Origin: Streptomyces sp. MUM 2J
Lineage (GTDB): Bacteria > Actinomycetota > Actinomycetes > Streptomycetales > Streptomycetaceae
NCBI RefSeq assembly: GCF_022414535.1
Contig: NZ_JADWYM010000009.1
Coordinates: forward strand, 1 to 64,000
Direction: 5' to 3'
Length of the DNA: 64,000 bases
In this document: piece by piece, positions 43,874 to 54,347 of the stretch
Numbering within the stretch: position 1 is the first letter of the stretch
Layout: every line of letters begins with the position of its first letter
Translations under genes and position numbers: made by a program
Notes under the pieces: generated by a model
Seen by the model: the letters and a program-made list of their open reading frames with translations, nothing else
Told to the model about the DNA's origin: nothing
The model's database searches: none

Positions 43874-44759
43874 AGTCACACTGCCCCAGAAGACCGCGGG
43901 CACCACGGCCCGGCGCCCGATACGGGTGATGGGTGCCGGCAGGCAACTGCACGCGGGTCCGGTGACCTACGTCGTCCTGGTGCTCTTCGCCCTCGTCTCG
44001 CTGGCGCCGCTGGTGTGGACGGCGATCGCGGCCTCGCGCACCAACACACGGCTGGCCCGGACCCCGCCGCCGCTGTGGTTCGGCGGCAACCTGTTCAAGA
44101 ACCTCCGGACCGCGTGGGACCAGGCGGGCATGGGCACCGCCCTGTTCAACACCGTCTTCGTGGCCGGCACCATCACCGCCGGCACGGTGCTGTTCTCCAC
44201 GCTCGCCGGGTTCGCCTTCGCCAAGCTGCGGTTCAGGTTCTCCGCCACCCTGCTGCTGCTGACGATCGGCACGATGATGATCCCGCCGCAGCTGGCCGTC
44301 GTACCGCTGTACCTGTGGATGAGCGACCTGGGCTGGGCCAACCACCTCCAGACGGTCGTCCTGCCGACCCTGGTCAGCGCCTTCGGCACGTTCTTCATGC
44401 GGCAGTACCTGGTGCAGGCGCTGCCGAGCGAACTGATCGAGGCGGCCCGGGTGGACGGCGCGAGCAGCCTGCGGGTCGTGTGGCACGTCGTCCTCCCGGC
44501 GGCACGCCCGGCGATGGCGGTGCTCGGACTGCTGACGTTCGTGATGGCCTGGAACGACTTCCTGTGGCCGATCATCGCGCTGAACGGGGAGAACCCGACC
44601 GTCCAGGTGGCGCTCAACCAGCTCGGCACCGGGTACATCCCCGACGACTCCGTCATCATGGCCGGCGCCCTGCTCGGCACTCTGCCCCTGCTGATCGCCT
44701 TCCTGCTCTTCGGCAAGCAGATCGTGGGCGGCATCATGCAGGGCGCGGTCAAGGGCTGA
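43860..44759 (+). CDS. cebG: CebG, ABC sugar permease
   Basis: The product is 299 residues with six helices. The EAA loop is IEAARVDGASSLRVVWHVVL. It pairs with CebF to form the membrane channel for cellobiose and cellotriose. The start overlaps the 3' end of cebF. The bglC gene follows after 105 bp and a CebR box. Confidence 0.95.
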   Translation: MPTSEVTLPQKTAGTTARRPIRVMGAGRQLHAGPVTYVVLVLFALVSLAPLVWTAIAASRTNTRLARTPPPLWFGGNLFKNLRTAWDQAGMGTALFNTVFVAGTITAGTVLFSTLAGFAFAKLRFRFSATLLLLTIGTMMIPPQLAVVPLYLWMSDLGWANHLQTVVLPTLVSAFGTFFMRQYLVQALPSELIEAARVDGASSLRVVWHVVLPAARPAMAVLGLLTFVMAWNDFLWPIIALNGENPTVQVALNQLGTGYIPDDSVIMAGALLGTLPLLIAFLLFGKQIVGGIMQGAVKG

Positions 44760-44851
44760 CACCGCCGCCCCTCGGGGGCCGGGTCACCGCCGCCCCGCCC
44801 CCGCCCGTCCCTTTTCCCTTCCACGACCCCGTCGGTCTCCACGACCACATA

Positions 44852-44864
44852 TGGGAGCGCTTCC

Positions 44865-44865
<1 letters not shown>
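44852..44865 (+). promoter_or_regulatory. Variant CebR box overlapping the bglC start
   Basis: TGGGAGCGCTTCCA differs from the perfect CebR box at one position. Its last base is the A of the bglC ATG, and its GGGAGCG part is also the ribosome-binding site. CebR bound here could block elongation from cebEFG or an internal bglC promoter. Confidence 0.85.
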
Positions 44866-46313
<1,448 letters not shown>

Positions 46314-46747
46314 GGCCGGGGGCGCCCGGCTCCCGGGGCCCCGTGGTTCCCGGGAGCCGTGGTACCGGGGGCTCTTGGTGCCGGACGCTCTGGTGCAGGG
46401 CGCGGGGTTGCGGGCGCGTGCCCGAGGACGGAGCACGCCCTCGGGCGGCCGGTGCGTGCACCGCCCGCCCGGCGCCTCGCCGGCCCGTGGCACGGCCCGG
46501 CGCGGCACGCGACGGCCCGGCGCGGCACGCAGTGGAGAGCGTGCCGCGCCGGGCGCACGACCGGCCCGCGCGGCAAACGGCCGGCCCCGGGCGCCGGGCG
46601 GGCCGCTCAACCCGTCGGCGCCCGGGGCCGGCACGGCCGCCTCGGAGGGCGGGTCCGGGCGGCGCCCCGGCCGGCATGGGGGAAGGACCGGCCGGGGCGG
46701 GCAAGGGGCGACCGGGGTCCGTCGCTCCCGTCCGGTTCCCGGGTGGG
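46314..46747. other. GC-rich gap with tandem repeat and terminator behind bglC
   Basis: This 434-bp gap separates the convergent bglC and chitinase genes. A 20-bp unit ACGGCCCGGCGCGGCACGCG occurs twice in tandem (46492-46511 and 46512-46531, one change). The second unit pairs with its inverse GCGTGCCGCGCCGGGC to give a hairpin at 46515-46554. No coding region is convincing; the start is rich in GGGAGCC/CCCGGG-type repeats. Confidence 0.6.
46515..46554. terminator. Strong hairpin between bglC and chitinase
   Basis: GCCCGGCGCGGCACGC (46515-46530) and GCGTGCCGCGCCGGGC (46539-46554) are perfect 16-bp arms around an 8-base loop. It can terminate transcripts from either side. Confidence 0.7.
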
Positions 46748-48208
46748 TCAGTTGTAGGCCGAGAAAGCCTTCGAGAAGGCGAACGGGGACTGGTCGACGG
46801 AGCTGCACGTGGCGTCGGCCGAGGGCTTGGGGCCGCCCGGGCAGGCCTTGTCGCGGGTGGCGGACCACATCGACAGCCGGCCGAGACCCCTGGACTTGGC
46901 GAAGGACACCAGCTGGGTGGCGTCGCCGACCTTGAACACCTCCGACGCCACGTCGTTGACACCGATCATCGGGGTGACGGCGACGGCCTTCCACGCGGCG
47001 CTGTCGCTCAGCCCGAGGACGCTCTTGATCTGAGCCTGCGTGGCGGTGGCGGCCTGCTCGGCGTACGTGCCCATATCGCCGCTGTAGGCGGCTCCGTAGT
47101 CCATCGCCATGATGTTGACAGTGCTGGTTCGCACGCCGTTCTGCTTGGCATCGGCCAGGAGGTTGACGCCGTCCTGGGTGAGGCCCTCCGGCATCACCGG
47201 GAGGGTGAAGGAGACGTCCAGGTCCGGGTGCCGCCGCTGGAGTTCGGCGATGGCCCGGGCACGGCGGGTGTTGGCGGCCGTGTCGGGCAGGGCGCCGCCC
47301 TCGATGTCGAAGTCGACCTTGGTGAGCCGGTAGGCGTCGACGGCCTTGCCGTAGGCCGCGGCCAGGGCGTCCGCCGAGGTGCAGGAGGTGGCCAGCTCGG
47401 TGCCGGACGCACCGCCGAAGGAGACGCGCACGTCACCGCCCTTGGCGCGCAGGGCCCCGATCTGGGAGGCGACGCCGTCGCTCGCGAGGTCGGTCACGCC
47501 GCCCCACTTGGGCGTGCATCCGCCGCCGTCGGTGATGAAGGCGAGGTTGTAGTTCTTCACGCCGGTCGCGTCGGCGCTCGCGAGCAGGTCGAAGGCCGGG
47601 TAGAGGGAGGTGTCGACGTACGGGGCGAAGCCGGCCGTGGTGGCGGTGCCGGGGCTCTGCGAGGAGGTGGGGGTGGCTGTCTGCGTCGGCGTAGCGCTCT
47701 GCGTGGGGGTGGCTGTCTGCGTGGGGGTGGCGGTCGGGGTCGCCGGGTCGGTGGGACGGCCACTGGGCTCGGGGGTGGCGCCGCCGTCGGTGGAGCAGCT
47801 GTCCCCGTCGATGCGGCAGCCCGCCGGGTCGGCGGTGCCGTTGACCACGAATCCGACGGTCACCGACTCGCCGGCGGCCAGCCCGTCGGTGTCCCAGGCC
47901 GGAGGCGTGACGGTGACGTGCTGCCCGCTGACGCTCGACTCGCCGTCCCACAGGGAGCTGAGCGTGGAACCGGACGGCAGGTCGAACTCCAGCGTCCAGC
48001 CCTTGCCCGCCCGGCCGCTGTTGTTGGTCACGACGTACTGCGCGGTGTAGCCGGTGGACCAGCCACTGGTCCTGGTGTACGCGGCGCCGGTGCCGGCCGC
48101 CTGCGCGGTGCCCGTGAGCAGGACCGCGCCACCACCGACGACGGCCGCGGCGACCAGGCCCCCGATCGCCTTGTTCCTGACAGTGGTCTTCCGCCGGTGC
48201 GTGGTCAT
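46748..48208 (-). CDS. Secreted chitinase: CBM2 + linker + GH18
   Basis: The product is 486 residues. The signal peptide is at about 1-37 (GGLVAAAVVGGGAVLLTG, cleavage near AQAAG). CBM2-type binding domain about 40-140 (YTAQYVVTNNSGRAGKGWTL, SLWDGESSVSGQHVTVTPP). A linker about 145-195 carries repeated TPTQTA/TPTQSA units. The GH18 domain about 200-486 has FDLLASADATGVKNYNLAFI and the catalytic DFDIE near 302 (VDFDIEGG). It hydrolyses chitin outside the cell. It lies 108 bp downstream of the two-component genes in the same direction, an order also known for Streptomyces chitinase clusters with ChiS/ChiR-like regulators. Confidence 0.92.
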   Translation of the reverse strand: MTTHRRKTTVRNKAIGGLVAAAVVGGGAVLLTGTAQAAGTGAAYTRTSGWSTGYTAQYVVTNNSGRAGKGWTLEFDLPSGSTLSSLWDGESSVSGQHVTVTPPAWDTDGLAAGESVTVGFVVNGTADPAGCRIDGDSCSTDGGATPEPSGRPTDPATPTATPTQTATPTQSATPTQTATPTSSQSPGTATTAGFAPYVDTSLYPAFDLLASADATGVKNYNLAFITDGGGCTPKWGGVTDLASDGVASQIGALRAKGGDVRVSFGGASGTELATSCTSADALAAAYGKAVDAYRLTKVDFDIEGGALPDTAANTRRARAIAELQRRHPDLDVSFTLPVMPEGLTQDGVNLLADAKQNGVRTSTVNIMAMDYGAAYSGDMGTYAEQAATATQAQIKSVLGLSDSAAWKAVAVTPMIGVNDVASEVFKVGDATQLVSFAKSRGLGRLSMWSATRDKACPGGPKPSADATCSSVDQSPFAFSKAFSAYN

Positions 48209-48316
48209 GCGTGTGCCTGCCTTCGCTGTTCACGGGGTGGGGTGGGCAGCACGCTAGCGACCGGAAGTCCGACAAATGACCTGTTCCCGGCCGGTGTTGA
48301 CGAGCTTAGGGTGCGC

Positions 48317-49726
48317 TTAAGGAAGGGATCGGGGTGCATTAAAGGTCGAGACCAGTTTGCCCGGCCTGCGGCGCCGCACCGCGCCGCGGTGTCCCCGCCC
48401 GGAGGGTGTGCGCTGCCGCCCGTCCCGCTGGATCCAGATCCGCACCTCCGTGCCGCCCAGCATCGAGCGGCCGATCCGCACGTCGCCGCCCGTGGACTCC
48501 GCGAGTCGGCGCACGATGTCCAGGCCGAGCCCCGTGGAGCCGTCGCTGCCCGAGCCCCGGCCGCGCGCCATGGCCACCTCGGGGTCGGCGATGCCCGGGC
48601 CCGCGTCCGAGACGAGCACGATCACGGCGTCCTCGCCGCTGTGCACGTCGACCGCGAAGGCGGTGCCCTCGCCGGTGTGCCGGAAGACGTTGCCGAGCAG
48701 CGCGTCGAGTGCGGCGGCCAGGTCGGCGCGGGCCACGGGCGTGCGCACCGGGCGGTCGACGCCGGCCAGCCGCCAGGTGCGGCCCTCGTCCTCGGCGAGC
48801 GCCGACCAGAACTCCATCCGTTCCCGCACCACTTCGGCGGCGTCGCACCCGGCGCCCGGCCCGGCCGCGACGGTCTGCGGCTTGGCCTCCCGGGCCGTGC
48901 GGATGATGGTGTCGACCTCGCGTTCCAGCTGCTCGACCGCGGCCCGGGTCTGCTCGGCGGCGGGACCGTCACCGAGGGAGGCGGCGTTGAGCCGCAGCAC
49001 GGTCAGGGGGGTGCGCAGGCGGTGCGACAGGTCGGCGGCCAGCTCGCGTTCGCTGGCGAGGAGTTGGACGACCTGGTCGGCCATGGAGTTGAACGCGACG
49101 GCGGCGAGCCGCAGTTCGGTCGGCCCCTCCTCGGGCACCCGGGCGCCCAGCCGCCCCTCCCCCAGCTCGTGCGCGCCCTCGGCGAGGCTCTGCGCGGGCC
49201 GCACCATCCGCACCCCGAGCCGGTCGGCGACGGCGACCGACCCGACGACGAGGGCGGCCCCGACCGCGGCGAGCACCGCCCAGGCCGTGCCGACGCCGTT
49301 GCTGACCTCGGCCTCGGGGACGTACACCTCGACCACGGCCATCGCCCCCGTGCTCAGCGCCACCGGCTGCAGCAGCGTCGACCCTCCGGGCACGGCGGTG
49401 GTGGAGGCGCGGCCCAGTCGGCGCACGGTGGCGATGTCGCCGTCGGCGGCGCGCTGCCGCCCGAGGTCGACGGCCGGCCGGTCGCCGCTCGCGGGGATGT
49501 GGACGGCCATGCCCGCGTCCGACTCCGCGGAGGCGAGAACCCTTTCCAGCTGGTCGCGGTCGGTGGTGATGGACAGCGCCGGGACGACCGCGGCGGCCAC
49601 CCGTTCGGCGTTGGAGAACGCCCGGTCCCGGGCCATCTCCTTGATGACGAGGCCGAGCGGGACGGCGAAGGCGACCACGACCATGGTGGTGACCGCCAGG
49701 CAGACCCGGACCAGTGCCCATCTCAT
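48317..49726 (-). CDS. Sensor histidine kinase
   Basis: The product is 469 residues from ATG 49726. Two membrane helices (about 5-28 and 145-170) frame a short extracytoplasmic domain. HAMP about 170-222; HisKA with the phospho-His in ADLSHRLRTPLTVLR near 233; HATPase with GNVFRHTGEGTAF, DAGPGI and GSTGLGLDIVRRL. The C-terminal tail is Arg-rich. The ATG overlaps the regulator stop (ATGA). The signal is unknown. Being directly upstream of the chitinase suggests a link to chitin sensing. Confidence 0.93.
   Translation of the reverse strand: MRWALVRVCLAVTTMVVVAFAVPLGLVIKEMARDRAFSNAERVAAAVVPALSITTDRDQLERVLASAESDAGMAVHIPASGDRPAVDLGRQRAADGDIATVRRLGRASTTAVPGGSTLLQPVALSTGAMAVVEVYVPEAEVSNGVGTAWAVLAAVGAALVVGSVAVADRLGVRMVRPAQSLAEGAHELGEGRLGARVPEEGPTELRLAAVAFNSMADQVVQLLASERELAADLSHRLRTPLTVLRLNAASLGDGPAAEQTRAAVEQLEREVDTIIRTAREAKPQTVAAGPGAGCDAAEVVRERMEFWSALAEDEGRTWRLAGVDRPVRTPVARADLAAALDALLGNVFRHTGEGTAFAVDVHSGEDAVIVLVSDAGPGIADPEVAMARGRGSGSDGSTGLGLDIVRRLAESTGGDVRIGRSMLGGTEVRIWIQRDGRQRTPSGRGHRGAVRRRRPGKLVSTFNAPRSLP
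48341..48356 (-). promoter_or_regulatory. DasR-like site inside the end of the kinase gene
   Basis: On the minus strand ACTGGTCTCGACCTTT matches the DasR consensus ACTGGTCTAGACCAGT in 13 of 16 positions; TGGTCTCGACCT also resembles the 12-bp chitinase-promoter repeat. It lies 24 bp before the end of the kinase coding region and about 140 bp upstream of the chitinase start. Presence is seen; function is inference. Confidence 0.5.
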
Positions 49727-50430
49727 CGCGGCGGCTCCCCTTCCGCGGGCGGCTCCAGCTTCACGCCCACCCCGCGAAGGGTGTGCAGGTAGCGGGGCCG
49801 GGCGGCCGTCTCGCCCAGCTTGCGGCGCAGCCAGGACAGGTGGACGTCGATGGTCTGGTCGTCGCCGTAGGACTGCTGCCACACCTCGGCGAGCAACTCC
49901 CGGCGCGGTACGACGACACCGGGCCGGCCGGCCAGGAAGGCGAGCAGGTCGAACTCGCGCCGGGTCAGGTCCAGCCGCGCTCCGTCCAGTTCGGCCTCGC
50001 GGCGCGTCGGGTCGACGGTGAGACCGCCGACCCGGATGACCGTGGGCGGGGGCGCCTCCCCGGCGAAGGAGCGGGCGCGGCGCAGCACGGCCGCCATGCG
50101 CGCCGAGAGGTGCTCCACCGAGAACGGCTTGGTGAGGTAGTCGTCCGCGCCGGCGTTGAGCAGCCGGACGATCTCCGCCTCGTCGTCCCGCGCGGTGGCG
50201 ATGATCACGGGGACGTCCGTGATGCCGCGTAGCATCTTCAGGGCCTCGGAGCCGTCCAGGTCGGGCAGTCCGAGGTCCAGGATCACCACGTCGAAGCGGA
50301 AATGGGCGACCTCGCGCAGCGCTTCCAGCGCGGTCCCGACGCTGCGCACCGTGTGGGTGGCGTCGGTCAGATGCCGGATGAGCGCCGAGCGTACGAACTG
50401 GTCGTCCTCGACCACGAGCACACTTGCCAT
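49723..50430 (-). CDS. OmpR-family response regulator
   Basis: The product is 235 residues from ATG 50430. The receiver domain has acidic VVEDD near the start, phospho-acceptor Asp52 in VVILDLGLPDLDG and Lys in YLTKPF. The OmpR winged helix follows (LDLTRREFDLLAFLAGRPG, VDVHLSWLRRKLG as IDVHLSWLRRKLG). It is first in the operon with the kinase (4-bp overlap). Three tandem repeats of about 18 bp lie just upstream, probable autoregulatory sites. Confidence 0.95.
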   Translation of the reverse strand: MASVLVVEDDQFVRSALIRHLTDATHTVRSVGTALEALREVAHFRFDVVILDLGLPDLDGSEALKMLRGITDVPVIIATARDDEAEIVRLLNAGADDYLTKPFSVEHLSARMAAVLRRARSFAGEAPPPTVIRVGGLTVDPTRREAELDGARLDLTRREFDLLAFLAGRPGVVVPRRELLAEVWQQSYGDDQTIDVHLSWLRRKLGETAARPRYLHTLRGVGVKLEPPAEGEPPR

Positions 50431-50469
50431 GCGCCGCACCGTACGCCATGCGGTCGACGGGCATCCGGG

Positions 50470-50524
50470 CCCTGTGGACAACTTCCGCCCTGTGGACGCC
50501 TTCCGCCCGTGAGGGCACCTTCCG
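50470..50524. repeat. Three imperfect 18-bp direct repeats upstream of the response regulator
   Basis: CCCTGTGGACAACTTCCG (50470-50487), CCCTGTGGACGCCTTCCG (50488-50505) and CCCGTGAGGGCACCTTCCG (50506-50524) are head-to-tail. Head-to-tail repeats of this type are typical OmpR-family binding sites. They sit 40-94 bp before the regulator start. Confidence 0.6.
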
Positions 50525-50548
50525 TCCCGTCGGCGATCGGGGAGCGTT

Positions 50549-50573
50549 CCCCGTCGGCGGGACACCGACGGGG
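50549..50573 (+). terminator. Hairpin before the gene at 50597
   Basis: CCCCGTCGG (50549-50557) and CCGACGGGG (50565-50573) are perfect 9-bp arms, 24 bases upstream of ATG 50597. It is more likely a regulatory leader structure than a terminator. Confidence 0.4.
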
Positions 50574-50596
50574 CGCGTGAGGCAGTATGGCCGACG

Positions 50597-51121
50597 ATGC
50601 GCAGAGGACTCCTACACGTACTGGCGTGGTCGCTCGCCACGGGCGCGGCGGTCACGCTGTCGTGGTGGGGGGTGCACTCCGTGATGGCGGGCACGGCCTA
50701 CGATCCGCCGCGTGCCCTGCCCATCACGGCGGCCGACGCGACCACGCAGAGGTCCGCGCCGCTGGCGTCGTCGACGCCGCGGCCGAGCCCGTCCGCGGCG
50801 TCCTCCTCACCGCAGCCGGCGCCGAGCCCGACGTCCCCGCGGCCCGCGCCGCCCACCCCTGCGGCGGGCACCGCACCCGGCCCCTCCGCCACGGCCTCGG
50901 GCCGGGTGAAGGGCTACGACACCGACGGTGGCCGGGTGGTGTTCGACATCCGCACCGCGGACGCCTCCCTCGTCTCCGCCACGCCCGGGCCGGGCTGGTC
51001 CATGCAGGTGTGGAAGACGGAGGCGTGGATCCGGGTGGAGTTCACCTCGGGTGCGGACCGGGTCTCGGTGTTCTGCACCTGGCACGACGGCCCGCCGCGG
51101 GTGGAGGTCGGCACCTACTGA
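50597..51121 (+). CDS. Membrane-anchored protein, unknown
   Basis: The product is 174 residues. One N-terminal helix (LLHVLAWSLATGAAVTLSWW) is followed by a Ser/Pro/Ala-rich linker to about 100, typical of exported domains that cross the wall. The C-terminal domain, about 100-174, has GYDTDGGRVVFDIRTADASL and WKTEAWIRVEFTSGADRVSV, beta-rich. I do not recognise the family. It is divergent from the two-component genes. Confidence 0.75.
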   Translation: MRRGLLHVLAWSLATGAAVTLSWWGVHSVMAGTAYDPPRALPITAADATTQRSAPLASSTPRPSPSAASSSPQPAPSPTSPRPAPPTPAAGTAPGPSATASGRVKGYDTDGGRVVFDIRTADASLVSATPGPGWSMQVWKTEAWIRVEFTSGADRVSVFCTWHDGPPRVEVGTY

Positions 51122-51180
51122 CGCGGCGCGCGGCCACGCGCCCCCGTGCCCCGCCGGGCCGCGGTCCCCCGGCCCAGCCG

Positions 51181-52050
51181 TCAGCGGAACACGGACGGCG
51201 GCGGCGCGGGTGAGGCGACGGCCCGCGCGTCCGTGACGGGGACCGCGCCGCCGGTGAAGTCGACGAGCGCGCGGCCGTGCTCCACCCGGCCCGGGTGGGG
51301 GTCGGAGGCGGCGCGGCGGGTGAGTTCCGCGAGCGGCAGCGGGGCGTCGCAGGCGACGAGGACGGCGTTGCCGAACCGCTTGCCGCGCAGCACCGCCGGG
51401 TCGGCGAGAAGGGCGAGTTCGGCGAAACGCGCCGCGGCGGTGGCGACCTGCCCGCGCAGGTGGGCCAGCGGCGGCCCGTCGGCGAGGTTGGCGGTGTACA
51501 GGCCGCCGGGCTTCAGGGCCCTGCGGACCTCGTCGAGGAACTCGGTGGAGGTCAGATGGGCGGGGGTGCGGGCCCCGCTGAAGACGTCGGCGATGACGAG
51601 GTCGGCCCAGCCGTCGGGCACCTTGGCGAGCCCTTCGCGGGCGTCCGCCGACCGAACGCGTATCCGCGCGTTCGGATCCAACGGCAGTGTCCGCCGGATG
51701 AGTCGGACGAGGGATGCGTCACGTTCGACGACCTGCTGGGTGGAGCGGGGGCGGGTGTCGGCGACATAGCGGGCGAGGGTGAGTGCGCCGCCGCCGAGGT
51801 GGACGGCGTGGATCGGCCGGCCGGGCGGGGCGGCGAGGTCGACCACGTGGCCGAGGCGGCGCTGGTACTCGAAGGACAGGTACGCCGGGTCGTCGAGGTC
51901 GACGTGCGACTGGGGCGCGCCGTCGAGCAGCAGTGTCCAGGCCCGCGGCCGGTCCCGGTCCGGCACCAGCTCCGCGAGCCCGCCGTCGACGCCCTCGACG
52001 ATGGGTTCCGCGGCGGCCTGCCGGCGCCGGGGTTTTCTGGACCTGCCCAC
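51181..52050 (-). CDS. Spermidine-synthase-like methyltransferase-fold protein
   Basis: The product is 289 residues. The Rossmann core has HAVHLGGGALTLARYVADTR, QQVVERDASLVRLIRR and DLVIADVFSGARTPAHLTS. This is the polyamine-synthase-like fold. Catalytic residues of true spermidine synthases (Asp in a DGG-type gate motif) are not clear, so it may be one of the many diverged actinobacterial SpeE-like proteins. It is convergent with the gene at 50597. Confidence 0.8.
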   Translation of the reverse strand: MGRSRKPRRRQAAAEPIVEGVDGGLAELVPDRDRPRAWTLLLDGAPQSHVDLDDPAYLSFEYQRRLGHVVDLAAPPGRPIHAVHLGGGALTLARYVADTRPRSTQQVVERDASLVRLIRRTLPLDPNARIRVRSADAREGLAKVPDGWADLVIADVFSGARTPAHLTSTEFLDEVRRALKPGGLYTANLADGPPLAHLRGQVATAAARFAELALLADPAVLRGKRFGNAVLVACDAPLPLAELTRRAASDPHPGRVEHGRALVDFTGGAVPVTDARAVASPAPPPSVFR

Positions 52051-52098
52051 TCGGCCATTATGCGGAGCCGCACGTCGGCCCGCGCGCCCGGGGCGGCC

Positions 52099-52539
52099 TC
52101 AGCGGCAGCTGTCCGCCGCCTCGATCAGCCGGGCCGCCTCCCCCAGCGCGGCGCGCAGCACCGCCGGGTCGGTCGCCAGGTCCGCCTCCCCGGGCGGGAC
52201 GAGCCAGTCCGAGCCTTCCACCGGCGGCTCGGGCGGGGCCAGGCCGGCCCCGCGGCCGTCGGTCTCGGTGCAGGTGCTGCCCGGCACGTCCCAGCGGGCC
52301 GCGGTTCCGGGCGGGACGAGGAAGCCCAGCGTCTCGCAGCCGTCGTCGTGCAGGACGGGGCCGACGGCGTCGATCGCGCCGCGCCGCAGGATGTCCACCG
52401 CCTCCAGACCCTGCCGGGTCGGCACCGTGACCAGGTCCCAGGCGGCCCGCGTGGCCGGGGGTGCGTCGCACACCGGGCTCGGCGGGCGCCCTGCCGTCGG
52501 CGGCGCCGTACAAGGCTCGATGCTCTGGCTGGTCTCCAT
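52099..52539 (-). CDS. Small conserved Streptomyces protein (prim-pol-associated type?)
   Basis: The product is 146 residues from ATG 52539 with GGAGG upstream; GTG 52554 or 52551 behind GGAGGGG are alternatives. Blocks: AWDLVTVPTRQGLEAVDILR, GFLVPPGTAARW and SDWLVPPGEADLATDP, ending EAARLIEAADSCR. I recall similar blocks in Streptomyces proteins listed as bifunctional DNA primase/polymerase-like, but the catalytic residues are absent. The protein at 61069 shares the layout. Function unknown. It is divergent from the regulator at 52840. Confidence 0.6.
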   Translation of the reverse strand: METSQSIEPCTAPPTAGRPPSPVCDAPPATRAAWDLVTVPTRQGLEAVDILRRGAIDAVGPVLHDDGCETLGFLVPPGTAARWDVPGSTCTETDGRGAGLAPPEPPVEGSDWLVPPGEADLATDPAVLRAALGEAARLIEAADSCR

Positions 52540-52839
52540 CCCGGCCTCCACCACGGAACCCCTCCGAAACACCTTGCGCGACCCCGCGAGAACGTCTTGT
52601 GCGGTCCACAGCGTCCAACGCGTCTCCGCGTCAACGGCTACGGCTGAAGTCCGCCGCAAAGGATGGCAGTTCATGGCAGATCGCGGATGAGATATCCGGT
52701 TTGTAGCCAAACACCGCGTGGCGGCTCCGCCCCAGCAGGTACGTTCTTGCCCGCTGGAAACAGGTGATCAGACCGGCAAACCGGTCAACTCGCCCGGTGC
52801 TCCGGCATGGTTCGACGGTTCGCACGAGAGGACCCGGCC

Positions 52840-54261
52840 ATGGCGTCGTCCACGCTGAACGCATCCCAGACGTCCCAGCCCGACCGGCCACCGCGGCCCA
52901 ACCTCGCCTTCCGGGAGGTGCGCGGGCGACGGTCCCCGGCCGAGTTCGCCGCGCTGGTACGGCGGGCCGCCCGCGAGATCGGGGAACGGGTCAGCTGCGA
53001 CGCGCGCTACATCGGCCGGGTCGAGGCGGGCGAGATCCGCTGCCCCAACTACGCCTACGAGCGGGTGTTCCTGCACATGTTCCCCGGCCGCACGCTGACG
53101 GACCTGGGGTTCACGCCCCGATCGGCCGTCCGCGGGCGCAGGCCGCGGACCGCTGGGACGCAAGTCACCGGCGATCCGTACGACACGCCGGCCGCACACG
53201 ACACGCAGAATCCGTACGACACGCACGACAACCACGAGGAGAGCGACGTGCTGCGTCGCGCATTCATGACCGGCGGGGGCGCCACCGTAGCCGCCGCCTC
53301 GCTGGGCCCCTTCGGCCCCGCCCCCGACGCCGCGGCGGCACGACGTCCCGCAGGCCGGCCGGGGGCGGGTGAGGCGAGCGCGCTGGAGGAGGCCGTCCGC
53401 AGGATCCGCCTGCTCGACGACCGGCACGGCGCCGACGGCCTGTACCGGCGCGCCGCGGCCCCGCTGCGTGCCGCGTACGCGCTGCTGGACGCCGGCGCGA
53501 CCCGGCAGGCGACCGCCGACCGGCTCCACTCCGGCGCCGGCGAACTCGCCATCTCGGTCGGCTGGCTGGCCCACGACTCCGGCCGCTTCGACGACGCGCG
53601 CTCCCACTACGCGGAGGCCCTCGCGACCGCCCGGATGACGGGGGACGACGCGCTGGAGGCGCACGCCTTCTGCAACGCCGCGTTCCTCGCCCGGGACGCC
53701 GGGCGCCCGCGCGAGGCACTGCGCGCCGCGCAGGCCGCCCAGCGCGTGGCGCGCCCCCTGGGCTCCGCCCGCCTGATGTCGCTGCTGGGGCTGCGCGAGG
53801 CGGGCGGCTGGGCGGGGCTCGCCGACCGCGCCGCCTGCGAGCAGGCCCTGGTCCGGGCACAGGCGTTGTTCGCGCGCGGCACCTCGGACTCCGACCCGGA
53901 GTGGATGAGCTTCTACGGCGAGGCGGAACTGGAGGGCCTGGAGGCGCAGTGCTGGTCCGCGCTGGGCGACTGGCGGCGCGCGGCACAGCACGCCCGGCGC
54001 GCGGCACAGCTGCAGGACCCGCACTTCACCCGGAACACCGCGCTGTACACGGCCGAACTGGCCGACGACCTCGCACGCGGCGGACGGCCCGACGAGGCCG
54101 CCGTGGCCGGGATGCGGGTACTGGACCAGTTGGGCGAGGTGCAGTCGTCACGGATCCGGACGATGCTGGCGGGGACCGCGCGGGTGCTGCTGCCGCACCG
54201 GCGTGCCTCGGGTGTGTCGCAGTTCCTGGAGCGGCACGCCTCGCTGCCCCGGACCGCTTGA
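52840..54261 (+). CDS. NsdA-like XRE/TPR regulator
   Basis: The product is 473 residues. ATG 52840 is chosen for GAGAGGA 8 bases upstream; ATG 52807 in frame has no ribosome site. An HTH-like N-terminal block (about 30-90: SPAEFAALVRRAAREIGERV, DARYIGRVEAGEIRCPNYAY) is followed by a repetitive Asp-Thr-His linker (PYDTP, HDTQNPYDTHD). Residues about 140-155 hold a RRAFMTGGGATVAAASLGP segment like a signal sequence, and from about 200 the protein is TPR-rich. This layout fits the NsdA/NsdB group of Streptomyces negative regulators of development. Assignment is by layout, not by search. Confidence 0.7.
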   Translation: MASSTLNASQTSQPDRPPRPNLAFREVRGRRSPAEFAALVRRAAREIGERVSCDARYIGRVEAGEIRCPNYAYERVFLHMFPGRTLTDLGFTPRSAVRGRRPRTAGTQVTGDPYDTPAAHDTQNPYDTHDNHEESDVLRRAFMTGGGATVAAASLGPFGPAPDAAAARRPAGRPGAGEASALEEAVRRIRLLDDRHGADGLYRRAAAPLRAAYALLDAGATRQATADRLHSGAGELAISVGWLAHDSGRFDDARSHYAEALATARMTGDDALEAHAFCNAAFLARDAGRPREALRAAQAAQRVARPLGSARLMSLLGLREAGGWAGLADRAACEQALVRAQALFARGTSDSDPEWMSFYGEAELEGLEAQCWSALGDWRRAAQHARRAAQLQDPHFTRNTALYTAELADDLARGGRPDEAAVAGMRVLDQLGEVQSSRIRTMLAGTARVLLPHRRASGVSQFLERHASLPRTA

Positions 54262-54347
54262 ACCGGGTCGGCCGGCGCCCGCCGCCGGGATCGGTGGGCA
54301 CGGCGCGGCACCGCGGGGCGCGCCTCCCACGGCCACCGGTGCCGCGC

